Both the position numbers and the translations under genes were made by a program. A stretch of 64,000 nt of DNA from Glaciozyma antarctica PI12 (Eukaryota > Basidiomycota > Microbotryomycetes > Kriegeriales > Camptobasidiaceae), in contig KZ627158.1 of NCBI GenBank assembly GCA_002917775.1, forward strand, positions 812,273 through 876,272. The letters are read 5' to 3'. This document shows, in pieces, positions 24,999 to 35,318 of the stretch (position 1 is its first letter; every line of letters starts with the position of its first letter). The notes under the pieces were generated by a model, which saw nothing but the letters and a program-made list of their open reading frames with translations, was not told where the DNA came from and made no database searches.

Positions 24999-26538
24999 AT
25001 GCCTTTTTTCAACTTGCAGCCCTCGTCGCAGTGAGTCGAACGCTATCGCCGAGCGACTGTCGATCCAGCTCACCCCACTCTTCTCTCCAGCAAACGCAAG
25101 AAGGCGTACCATATCGGCGAGCACATTGGCAGTGGAGGGTACGGAGAAGTCAAGGCGGCGACTAGGCTCGACGACGGCCTACCTGTGGCCGTCAAAATCG
25201 TCAACAAGGTCGCCATCGCGGATCTGGGAGCGCAGGTCTTGCGCCAGGACACGCTGCTACAGTGAGTACCGCGTACTCTAATCTTAGCAGCCGTGCTGAT
25301 AGCGACCGTGCAGACTGCGCCACCCACACATCGTCAGGCTCTTTGAATGGTTCGAGTGCGTCACCGACGAAGGTTGCGATTTGCGGGGTGGAAAGCTAAC
25401 CCGTAGGCGCAGGTCCAAGGACAAGTACTATCTCGTATTCGAGCTGGCGGCGGGTGGGGAGCTGTACGACCACTTGATGGCCCAAGGGAGGTTTAAGGAG
25501 GACGAGGCGAAGGAGGTGGCGCATGCTCTGGTGGTGAGTCCCTGGTTCCTGAGCGGGCTGGCTTCGGTCTACGGGAGCTGACAAGCGAGTGCTCTTTTCT
25601 TCAGAATGCTCTCAAGTTCTTGCACAGTCGAAATATCATCCATCGCGACCTCAAGCCGGAGAACGTGCGTTCACGACTCCCTTTCGCTGAGGAACCCCCA
25701 GCTAAAGCTACGAGCAGGTTTTGTATCGAACGCCGCCAGCGTACACGCCCGAGTCTGTGCATGACGACTGCGTGATTTCAGACTTTGGGCTGGCAGCTAT
25801 GCTCTCTCGTCCCGACGAGGTGTTGCATATGCACTGCGGGAGTCCGGGATACACAGCTCCAGAGTGCGCTTCCTCCTCCCAGCTTCGTCCCCACCCTCAG
25901 CTAACGTTTCTGCGCCGCAGAGTCTACTCGGAGGAGGGCTACTCTCTCCCTTCAGACATGTGGAGCCTGGGGTGCGTCTTGAAGTATCGCGGCTCGCGCT
26001 TCCAGCTGATGAGCCTTTTCCCGCAGTGTGATCGTGTTCGCCATGATGGGAGGACGCTTTCCATACAAGCGCACGGAACCGAAGGCGTTGGCGGAAGAAG
26101 CTCGCACGACGAAGCTGTACTTCCCGCCAACGTGGAACACCATTTCGCCCGTCGGTAGGTGCATCACGCCCTCTCTCCCGAACCGCGCTGACTTTACGCG
26201 TTCTTGCAGCCAAAGATTTCGTTCGCAAGCTCCTGGAAGTCGACCCCAAAAAGCGTATGACAGCCGTCGAGGCTCTACAGCACCCCGTGCGCCTTTCCAC
26301 CCCCCAGCGAATTGGACTCGCTTCTAATGCGATCCTCTCACAGTGGCTCGACAACGACAAGGTCTTCCCAACGCCGGACAACTCACCGGAGAACAGCGAC
26401 GAAGAAGACTACCCCATGCTCGAACGACGGCCGACGTTCGTTCCAGGCATCCCCGACTTTGGGCTGTCGCCAACGAGCCCAAATTTCTCGCCTCTGGAGA
26501 AGGCATCGACGCATACGAGCATCAAGGGAGCACTGTAA
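24999..26538 (+). CDS. CaMK-family Ser/Thr protein kinase (CaMKI-like)
   Basis: Kinase domain almost from the start: KKAYHIGEHIGSGGYGEVKA (glycine loop), PVAVKIVNK (ATP lysine), LRHPHIVRLFEWFE, SKDKYYLVFELAAGGELYDH, FLHSRNIIHRDLKPEN, ISDFGLAAML (DFG), HMHCGSPGYTAPE, YSLPSDMWSLG, VIVFAMMGGRFPYKR and AKDFVRKLLEVDPKKRMTAV. GELYDHL, the FELAAGG hinge and GSPGYTAPE place it in the CAMK group near calmodulin-dependent kinase I. The tail is short, acidic and Ser/Pro-rich and ends HTSIKGAL; no clear calmodulin-binding helix is visible. About 11 residues (VLYRTPPAYTP and following) are inserted between HRDLKPEN and DFG. About nine short introns. Substrate unknown. Confidence 0.85.
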
Positions 26539-26592
26539 CGAAGGCGTGATCATATTTTATAATCCTTCCTGATCTTCGAAAGCCACTGCTCG

Positions 26593-28140
26593 CTACAAAG
26601 CCTTCCCTCTGTCGACTCGCCACACCCTTACGACCCCATCGTCTCCCGCGCTCGCAAACATGTTCTCGCACCCCGCCCACCGCGCGTCCTCCTCCGGCTC
26701 CCCACTCGCATCCGTCATCTCGGCATCCTCCTCTCCCTCGCCTCCTTCGAGTCGACGAAGCGTCTCGGCGGCTTTTGCGGGCGAGAGGTGGCACCACGAG
26801 ACGTGGTTGACGTCCGAGACGCCGTGCGCCGAGTCGATCGAGGCGACGAGCTGGTGGCCTGGTGCGCCGAGTGGTGAGGAGTCGGGAGTCGGTTGAGTCT
26901 GCGGAAAAAGTGAGGTTAGGGCAGGTCGCAGGGGAACAGCAGCGAGAACGCACCATCTGGAAGACGTTGATGACGCCGTCGCCCCCGCAAGTTAGGAGCC
27001 TCCCCAGTCCCCCCTCCTTCTTGTCCAGCCCTCCCCTTGCCCAATCGACGCTGTAAATCGTTCGCGAATGCGCCTCCTTGATCTCTCCCTTCAAGATCCA
27101 CTTCCACTTCTCCTTCTCCCCAATCCTCACACCACCCTTGCTCCATGGTCCCATCCGTCCTCCCTCTTCGCGCGTCGCCTCCCCATCCTCTCCCAGCGTC
27201 TCGGGCCCTCCTTGCCGCTCGCGGCCCCAGAGCTTGATGACGAGGTCGTCGCCTGCCGACGCGAGGTAGTTGCCGCAAGGAGAGAAGGAAATGGTCCAGA
27301 CGGTCGCGGTGTGCGAGAGGAGAGTGTGAATGCACGTCCATTCGTCGTCGTAGGGGTCGGCGGCAAAGAGCTTGACCGAGTCGTCGTAGGATGCAGAAGC
27401 GAGGAGCTGAAGCTCGAGGTTAGCTCGTGCGGCGGTGGGAGACGGGGAAAGAACGCACCTCCTCGCTGGGGTGCCAAGTCACCGCTTTGACGTCCTGACT
27501 GTGCTCCATAAGGACGGCCAGGCATTCAAACTCGGCGGGTCCAACAGCTGCGCTCAAAGCAGGTCAGCTCCCGAGCTCCTGCACACGTTCAGCGAAAGCG
27601 CACCTTCCCACACCCAGACGCTCTTATCGCGACTGCAGCTCGCTAGCAACCGCCCATCGCTGCTCCACTCGACGCTCTTGCACTCGCTCTCGTGTCCCTC
27701 CAGCGGGTCTACCGCCTCCCACTCTCCTCCCTCGCCTCCTCCCATCGCATCGTCAACGCCCGCCTCCTCAACCTGCTGCCAAATGCCGACGGTCGAGTCG
27801 AATGATGCTGTCGCAAGAGTCGCTCCGGTGGGGCTGAAGGAGAGGGACCGAACGGTGCGCGAGTGGGAGGTGGGGATGGTCGATTGGTGGGAGAAGCGAT
27901 ATGACGGCGTGGCCGAAGGGGATATGGAGGAGGACGGTGCTGGGGCAAAAGAGTAGAGGCGAACTGACTTGTCGGAGGAGCAGGAGGCGAGAGTGGGCGC
28001 TGCTGGAGACCAGGAGACGTGCCAGACTGGAGGCAAGAGGGAGTTAGCTAAGGACGCCTGAGGGAGTGAGTTCCAAGCTTACCTCTGTCTGTGTGCCCTG
28101 ATAGCTCTGCTACTGGAGTGACTGTTATATCGGACAACAT
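26593..28140 (-). CDS. CIA1: CIA1/CIAO1, cytosolic iron-sulfur assembly WD40 protein
   Basis: Seven-bladed propeller of the CIA targeting complex, which delivers Fe-S clusters to cytosolic and nuclear apoproteins. Starts [19 protein letters not shown], then [40 protein letters not shown], then the CIA1 hallmark [98 protein letters not shown], and a last blade [20 protein letters not shown] ending KAL. The DKSVWVWE...[15 protein letters not shown] order is specific to CIA1. About five introns. Divergent from HIS5, 131 bp between starts. Confidence 0.94.
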
Positions 28141-28271
28141 CGTCCCGTGGCTTGAGGAGGAAGTAAGACCAACCTCGTCGGCGCGATCTCCGAGACGAGC
28201 GAGGTTGACTCGTTCGCTCCTTCCTCTCCTTCCACAACCCCGTTACTCTCTCGTTCTTTCCATTATCCAGC

Positions 28272-29642
28272 ATGGCATCACCCAAGCCAGCCCACTTCTC
28301 GCTCGAGTCAGTCATCCGTACCAACATCCTCGCCCTTCAGCCGTACCGCTGCGCGCGAGACGACTACTCGGAGGGTATCCTGCTCGACGCCAACGAGAAC
28401 GCTCTCGGCCACTCGCTTCCACCAACTGCAGGAGGAGACGAAGGAGACGGTGCGCTCGCGTTCTCTTTGCCCCCTCGAACTCTTCTGACGCCGTCGTTGC
28501 CCCCCAGCTTCATTCGACCACCTCGAGCTCCACCGCTACCCCTCCCCTTCCCACCTCCCTCTCAAGACCCTTATCTGCAACCTCCGCAACGTTCCCTCGC
28601 CTGAGAACATCTTCCTCGGCGTAGGGTCGGACGAGGTCATCGACTTGCTCTTCCGGATCGCCTGCGTTCCCGGCAAGGATCGAGTACTGGTCTGCCCACC
28701 TACGTACGGCATGTACGGAGTGTGTGCGCAAGTGAACGATGTCGAAGTGGTCAAGATCAACCTGGAGGTGGAGGGTGGCGCGTTCCTGCCTCGAGTGGAT
28801 GAGGTGAGCTTGCGTCCTTGGGGAGGGTAACTCGTGCGGAAGCTGAGCTTTGGCTTCTTTACAGATCAACCGCGTGCTGTCCGAAGCCGCCAAATCGCCA
28901 AATCCTATCAAGCTCACCTTCCTTTGCTCGCCGGGAAACCCGACGGGCACATTGATCCCCCTCGCCGACGTTCGTGCGGTTCTCAGCAACCCGGACTACC
29001 AGGGACTGGTCATCGTTGACGAGGCTTACATCGACTTTGGAGAAGACGGAACCAGTGCCGTACGACTATTGGTGGACGAGGGATGGAGCAATCTCGTCAT
29101 CATGCAGACGTTGAGCAAGGGGTTCGGGTTGGCTGCGATTCGGTACGTCCTCCCGTCCTCTCCCAATCTCTTTGCGACTCTGCTAATCTCCGTGTGCTCG
29201 CAGACTTGGAATCGCCTACTCTACTCCTGAGATCATTCAGGTCCTCAACAACATCAAAGCTCCCTACAACATCTCCACCCCTACCGCCGCTCTCGCCCTG
29301 CGCGCCCTTTCCCCCTCCGGCCTCACCCTCTTCCGCGCCAACATCGCCACACTTAACGCCAATCGCACCTACCTTGAATCCGCCCTCCTCGCTCTCCCCT
29401 CCGTTCTCCGCACCCTCGGCGCAGGGGACGCCAACTTCCTCCTTACCCAGATTGGGACGAACGGGCAGACGGATAATGCCAAGGCGCTGAGAGTGTACAC
29501 AAAGATGGCGCAGGAGGAGAAGGTCGTGGTGCGGTACCGCGGGAACGAGGTCGGCTGCGAGGCGTGCTTGAGGATTACGGTTGGGACGAGGGAGGAGTGC
29601 GAGCAGGTGGTTGCGAAGCTCGCAGTGCTGTTGGAGGAGTAG
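28272..29642 (+). CDS. HIS5: Histidinol-phosphate aminotransferase (HIS5)
   Basis: PLP enzyme converting imidazole-acetol phosphate plus glutamate to histidinol phosphate (EC 2.6.1.9) in histidine synthesis. Reads MASPKPAHFSLESVIRTNIL, GILLDANENALGHSLP, LELHRYPSPSHLPLKTLICN, ENIFLGVGSDEVIDLLFRIA, VLVCPPTYGMYGVCAQVNDV, KLTFLCSPGNPTGTLIPLAD (substrate/PLP Asn), GLVIVDEAYIDFGEDG, and MQTLSKGFGLAAI (PLP lysine in SKGF), then RLGIAYSTPEIIQVLNNIKA, PYNISTPTAALALRA, and EEKVVVRYRGNEVGCEACLR, ITVGTREE. All family signatures are present and the length is normal. Introns near 28450-28505, 28804-28864 and 29141-29203. Confidence 0.96.
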
Positions 29643-29793
29643 ATCTTTCACAGAGTAATCGTATGCATTGGGGAGAACTGTGCGCGACGATGGGAGTGGA
29701 ACCGAGATAAATTGACCACGCTCCTCCTTTCTTATTCACCCGCCCGTCCGAGGGGTATTTATCCACCAGCACCCTCTTGAGATTCTGCCGCTT

Positions 29794-31070
29794 CTACTGC
29801 GCTTTCTTCTCCTTGAGCGACACCGTCGCCTTCTTGCTCGTGATCGCGTTCTTTGCTGCGACGCTCTTGACCTTGCGAGAGGGTCCCGGGGCGAAGGTGC
29901 TCTTGATCACTGGCATGAGGATCCTGGTGGCCAACATGGACGCCAGAATCAACGAGCACAAGCTGCGAACGAGTGCGTCAGAAACTTGGGAGAGAATACG
30001 CCACGGGTTCCTGAGGACTCACATCTTGGCCTCGTGCGCGGGGAGGAGGGGACGCGACTCCTTGGCGGTGAGGTAGGTCTTGGGGAGGTGGAGGAAGTAC
30101 TGGAGGAAGGCAGCCTTGCCGAGGAGGGTGGAGGGGAGGATACGGAAGAAGGGGTGAGCGTCGATGAGAGTTCTGCGAGTGTGAATGAGAAGTCAGTGCG
30201 GTCTCGCTTCCGTTGAATGAAACCAGGGCTCACGCGTAGATGTAGCCGATGACCGTAGCTCCCCAGACGTCGATTCCAGGTCCGTTCTTGATCCAAGGAG
30301 GGGTGCTGAACTCCCAGTCGGCGTGGAAACCACGGAATGACGGGACGATGAGTCCTCCTCCGCCACCAGCAAGGGTAGCGACCGCAACCATCGCCCAGGG
30401 AGAGTTGCGCAAAGCCGAGTTGGGGTGCGCGAGGACGGTGTCTACGCCAAAGGTCGTGATTCCAACGATGCGCGAGAAGCCGTCGATGAGGCAGAAGGTG
30501 AGCTCGCGAGGGTAGTAGGGGATCGAGAGGAGGGCGGAGAGGATGGGCGTCTTGGCGACAATGAGAGGAACCAGGCTGTGGGATCACGACAACGTAAGCT
30601 GGGAAGCCAAGACGCGGGGTGCAGGGGGGAGGGACGAACGCGTAGTTGGCGAGTCCCATGGGCGAGATGAGCCATCCGGGCACGGTGCCCATCAGGATTC
30701 CGGTGATGGTGGTTCCTCCGAAGATGAGGACGCAGGGCACGACGGCAGCTTGGATCACTGCAGGGCCAAACGCGCATAAGCTGCCTTCAATCCGCTCCTG
30801 CTCCTTGACCACGCACAGCCCAGCCTGTCATCGAAGCCACCAGCGCGAGCTCCTCCTCGGTAAGCACATGCGATCCTCGTGGCGTGGATGATGGCGAAGA
30901 TGGAGAAGGGCCTGGGGGAGAAGAGCGTGAGTTCCGGCCGAGAGAGGACAGCGGGTCGAGGAGGGACTCAACACGAAGGGAACGTAGACTGGCGTGGTCG
31001 CGAGCCAGTTGTGAGCCGAGTAGACGTTCGCCAACAGCGGCGAGCTTGTTCCATCCCAGACGGTCGACAT
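29794..31070 (-). CDS. Multi-pass membrane protein of unknown function
   Basis: Start MSTVWDGTSSPLLANVYSAH. Hydrophobic segments include PFSIFAIIHATRI, AVIQAAVVPCVLIFGGTTIT, SALLSIPYYPRELTFCLID, a glycine-rich helix AMVAVATLAGGGGGLIVPSF, and GIDVWGATVIGYIYA, then LIDAHPFFRILPSTLLGKAA and a last segment CSLILASMLATRILMPVI. The C-terminus is Lys-rich (KKATVSLKEKKAQ), compatible with ER retention or a cytosolic tail. The glycine-rich helix and the D-W-A...YIYA..DAHP part recall TRIC cation-channel architecture, but this is a weak resemblance. The splice choice around 30780-30900 is unresolved: two frames fit. Confidence 0.6.
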
Positions 31071-31299
31071 TTCGTTGAGGAGAGGCAGGAGAAACGTTAC
31101 CCCCGGGCTGGAGGAATGCCGCGGCGATAAAAAAAAATGCTGCTTAACCCCCCTAGCGAGGAAAAATTAACTCGCCTCAGGAACCGCGCTGCTCTCGCTT
31201 CGCCTGCGAACGCTCCCAACCTCGACAGAACTGGCTGATCAAACTCTGCTGGATGTGAGCAGTAGAGCTGAGCCCGTTCCCATCCTCTTCGAGGGATCA

Positions 31300-32319
31300 G
31301 GTGCTGAGCTTCTGTTGCTCCAAAGCTCTTTCTCAGTGCGTTCCTCTCTTCGCGCCGCATCGACCAGCCCTCTCACTCGCTCGTCTGCAGTACCGCCCAG
31401 AACCAGTGACTTCCGAGTCAGAGGTCGGCTCCCCCGCCGTCGAAGGCTGCTCGTGCGAGACGCTCTTGCGAGATCGCCTCGCTGATGCTCGTGCATCGCT
31501 TCGCATGGTGAGTTTGGTCGGAATCTGCACGCATCTTTGGCGCTGAACGAACACCTCACAGGATGCTTTTACGTCGGAACAACTCCGCTTCTAGCCATTG
31601 ACGCCATTCCGGCTCAAATGCCTCTCGTAGAGTGCGGACCTGCATGCTCCTGCTCCGCAAGCTGCAGCAATCGTGTCGCTCAGCAAGGTGTTCGGTGAGT
31701 GTCTTTTCAGGTCACCGTTTCTGTTCCTGACTCCGGCTGAATCTTCACAGCTCCCGCTTGCTCGTCAAGTCGTCCAAAGCTGGATTCGGCCTCTTCGCAG
31801 CGCAAGATTTGGACAAGGGCGCCTTCGTCTGCATCTACGCCGGTCGCATCGTCTCAGCCGCAGAAGCTACCGAGACTTGGGAACGTCGGGGCAAAGCTGG
31901 ACTCGGCAACTATATCCTCACGCTAAGGGAGAGCTTCGGACAGCGAACGATTCGTACTCAAATTGATCCGACGGAGGTTGGCAACGTCGGTCGATTCATC
32001 AGTGCGTCAAGCTGAGCTTCTGAGCTTGCTAGAACTTACGCCCTTTCTCCCAGATCACGGTTGCCCCCCGCGGGCGAACCTCATCATCATTCCCGTGCGA
32101 AGAAAGGGCTCGCTCCTCCCTCTCGCAGCCTTCTTCGCCACTCGCCCCATCTGCGCAGGCGAGGAGCTTCTCTTTGACTATGCCGATGCTGGAGGCGAGT
32201 GGTACTTCAAGCGGTCGAGGATGGAAAGCTCGCCTGTTCCTGAGGAGGGCGCGAATAGGACGCCGTGCCTGTGTGGTTCTCCCTCGTGCGCTCGCTTTTT
32301 ACTCGCCCGACGGACGTAG
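31300..32319 (+). CDS. SET-domain protein lysine methyltransferase (5' end unresolved)
   Basis: Cys-rich pre-SET region CFYVGTTPLLAIDAIPAQMP then VECGPACSCSASCSNRVAQQ, then the SET domain: LLVKSSKAGFGLFAAQDLDK, GAFVCIYAGRIVSAAEATET, GLGNYILTLRESFGQRTIRT, IDPTEVGNVGRFI joined to NHGCPPRANLIIIPVRRK (SAM-binding NHxC), PLAAFFATRPICAGEELLFD, YADAG, and post-SET CLCGSPSCARFL. Pre-SET plus SET plus post-SET suggests a SUV39/SETMAR-like histone methyltransferase; the mark is not predictable. The usual NHSC is NHGC here. Upstream a second Cys segment (VEGCSCETLLRDRLADARAS) does not join in frame through the only obvious intron, so the coordinates before about 31560 are approximate. Introns at 31695-31750 and 32002-32054. 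Confidence 0.82.
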
Positions 32320-32392
32320 CTCACCACTCTCTGCAGTTGTCGAAACTTGCTACCATTTACATTGTAATCCAGCATACCAGCTCTAAAGCTTC

Positions 32393-33865
32393 GCAGCAAG
32401 GAGCTTGCGGAAATCGCCGCCCTGGAGAAGCGTGTCCGGGTACGGAATAAGCTTCGCCTGGCAGCTGTTATGCCACTCTCCACCGTCCACCACGAGAGCT
32501 TCGAAGCAGCGTCAGCGACTGGCTCGAAAGAGGGAGGAAGGCGACGAACCAGTTCCAGTGATGTAGGTCGCGGCGGGAGAGAAGAGGAAAACGGCGGCGT
32601 TCGCAATGTCCTCTGCAAGATGCGAGGGTCGATTAGCACGGCGGCATAGGATGTAAATGTAGACTTGCCGACGGTACCGTATCCTGAGGAGCTAAACAGT
32701 CAGCGAGTCTCGCAGGCGTGTCGAGTGAGGAATGCGCACGCTGCATGGGAATGACACGGCTGAACTGCTGACACCATACCCTTGGGAAGAAGACGAGCGA
32801 CCTGTAGAAAGATAACCGTCAGGCAGAGCTCTTGTGAATCAACGATGAGGGATAGCGCACTCCTTCGGTGCCTTCGATGGGTCCAGGAGCGATAATCTGT
32901 GATTGAAGACGTCGCATCAGAACAGGAGATAGCGAAGGAAACAAGAGGCTGTACGCACGTTGAATCGGACTCCGAACGGCCCGTACTCGACAGCTCCAAC
33001 TGATGGTCCTCGTCAGTCCGAGTTCGAAGCAGCGGCGCCGAGGAACAGCTCACCTCGGAAAAGGGCGTCGATGGCAGCCTTGGCTGCAGAGACGTGCGCT
33101 TGCAGGAACGTACCCTTGTAGTGGAGAGTTGCGCTGGTTGCGATGTACTGAAAGCGGCGTCAGTTACCGGAAATCGTCGAGGCGCGAGGGCTACTCACCG
33201 AACCCTTGGTCCGCTTGAGCTCCTCGACCGTAGCCTTGATGGTGTTGTAGGTACCGAGCGTGTCAATCTCCATGACGGTCTTGAATGCGTTTTCGGACAT
33301 TCCGTCGATAGGCCTGAGGGAGGATAGCGAGGTCAGCGCGCGGCACTGGGAGCAGCGACCAGAGTTCAGCACACGCCAGGAAGTTTCCAGCAGCTCTGCA
33401 GAGACCCAAGAGCATCCGTCAGCACCTGTTCCTACTCCCTTCTGACCGCAACGCACCCGCAGACGACCATGTCAATCCTGCCAAACTTGGTGAGCGTCTG
33501 CTTGACGGCCGCCTGAAGACTCTCGGTACTCCTGACGTCGCCTGCGATACCGAGGCACTGCTGTCCGGTCGCCTTGGAGAGCGTCGCAGCCGACTTGGAG
33601 ATGACATCCTGGCGGCGACCCAAGATAACGGCACTGGCGCCGTCTGAAAGAGGGAGTGGGGGGTCAGGATGCGGCTTTGGAGCGGCAGGACTGGGAGGAG
33701 CTCACGGCGCATCAGAGACTCGGTGATCCCGTAGCAGATACCAGTTCCTCCGCCAGTCACGAAGGCGACCTTGCCCTAGAGATCCGCGTGAGTGTCGCGG
33801 CCATCGGGGAGGGAGGTGCGCCCCCTTCTCACCTTGTACAAGTCGTCCTTGAAGATGGAGGTCAT
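32393..33865 (-). CDS. SPS19: Peroxisomal 2,4-dienoyl-CoA reductase (SPS19/DECR2-like)
   Basis: Short-chain dehydrogenase that reduces 2,4-dienoyl-CoA with NADPH, needed for beta-oxidation of unsaturated fatty acids. Seen: MTSIFKDDLYK, cofactor loop KVAFVTGGGTGICYGITESL, SAVILGRRQDVISKSAATLS, GIAGDVRSTESLQAAVKQTL, GRIDMVVCG, AAGNFLA, MSENAFKTVMEIDTLGTYNT, SATLHYKGTFLQAHVSAAKA (catalytic Lys), GPFGVRFN, APGPIEGTEG, EDIANAAVFLFSPAATYITG, VVDGGEWHNSCQAKLIPYPD. It ends in AKL, a valid PTS1 tripeptide, so the location is peroxisomal. About ten very short exons; the last intron (32499-32549) must use an AAG acceptor. Confidence 0.93.
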
Positions 33866-34200
33866 GCTGTGGGCTGTTGGGATACTGGGGGAAGGTAGAT
33901 AAAGAGCTGGAGCTGGAGGAGAGGGTGTGGTCGAAGGAAGAAGGACTTGAGAGCGATTCCTCGACCCCGTACTCGGGTACTCTACCCGGTCTTCGATGGC
34001 AGATCGCAAGTGAGGGTCGTTCGCACACACGTACACGATTCGAGAAAAACGAAGCGCGCGGGGGAAGACAAGCAGCAGCAGCGGAGCAGGCTCTCTCGAA
34101 AGGCAGGACCACCGCGTTCTCTCTCCTTGCTCTAGTGAGCCATGTCTTCCTCTCAATCGCAGCAGCTGTTTCTGGGGACCGATGCATTGCGACTGGGTAT

Positions 34201-35038
34201 CTAGTAGACGTATCCTGCGGAAGAGAAGCTGGTTAGTTCCGCCCTGTTCGCAGGGTTGCCCGCTCGTAAACGCACCCAAGATTTTCTGTGAGCGAGAATA
34301 ACATCAGCTTAAATTCGCCAGCGGAAACGGAAGGGAGAACTCACGCCAGCCACGTGCTTGCGGCGAGCCTCCTCGTGGTCCATGATGCCGGCGGAGGTGG
34401 TCTGCGAGCGCACGGGTTAGCCTTGGAACCTCCCTCGTTGGTCCCCAACCTCAAACGCACGAGGATGATGTATCCGAAGGAACGGGCGGGGAGGAGGAGG
34501 TTGACCCAGGACTCGATCTGGGCGAGCTGGACGTTGAAGCGGGGGGAGATGACTCCGCACTTGTTGATGCGGCCGTTGAGCTGGACAACGATCTTGCCCG
34601 AGCGGTGGTCATCCTGCGAGTCCGGCGTTAGCTCGAGATCACTCGCTCGTTTGTAGAGGACCACGTACGATCTCCTCGAACTCCTCGATGTAGCCTGCAA
34701 GAGGAACGAACGAAAATTGCCGTCAGCTCCCTGTCGCCCCCACGGTCATAGTCTCCCCCTTCCTCTTCGCTCCGATCCCCCCGTTCCCTACATTCGCACA
34801 TGCTCCTTCTCCTCCCTCGCAAGAAAAGTAGCCTACCGTGCTTCTGCATCACGGTAAGGAACCGGATGATGACCTTCGAGCTAGGTCGGACGAGGACCTG
34901 GCGCTTGCCGCGCTTCTCAGCGTTGACGATGTTGTTGAGGCAATCGGACTGCACAGGCAAAGAGTCAGTACGCCAGGCCCTCCGCTGGGAGCGGGGCAAA
35001 GGGAGAGGAAGAATTCGCACGAGGACAGACACACGCAT
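34201..35038 (-). CDS. RPS22: 40S ribosomal protein uS8 (S22/S15a)
   Basis: Spliced exons give [129 protein letters not shown]: a full-length, about 130-residue uS8. About five introns, the last splitting KILG from YVY. The usual second residue Val is absent (MR rather than MVR). It is transcribed divergently from RPS17 with 280 bp between starts. Confidence 0.97.
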
Positions 35039-35318
35039 GATGGGCTTTGAGAGCGCGCAATCAAGGAGGAAAGAAGAGGGATTGTCAGAGGGGCAGTTCA
35101 CGGAGGCATTTGTCGAAGCTCAATACGCGTACCGAATGGTTTCGGGCGAGAGAGCTGGGCGAGAGACGAAGGCGAAGAGGCAGAAGCCCTTACAGGCTGG
35201 AAGTCCAAAGGCGAAGGCGAAATTCGATTCTGCGTCCCCGCCGAGAAAAATCCTTCGCCTCGCCTTAGACTGAGTTTCTTCTTCCTTCGTCACTCACCTT
35301 TCAACCTTACAGAGCATC
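35039..35318. promoter_or_regulatory. Bidirectional promoter of two ribosomal protein genes
   Basis: 280 bp between the uS8 and eS17 starts. The eS17 side ends in a CT-rich tract (about 35273-35310) typical of ribosomal protein transcription starts. No specific factor site is claimed. Confidence 0.55.
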
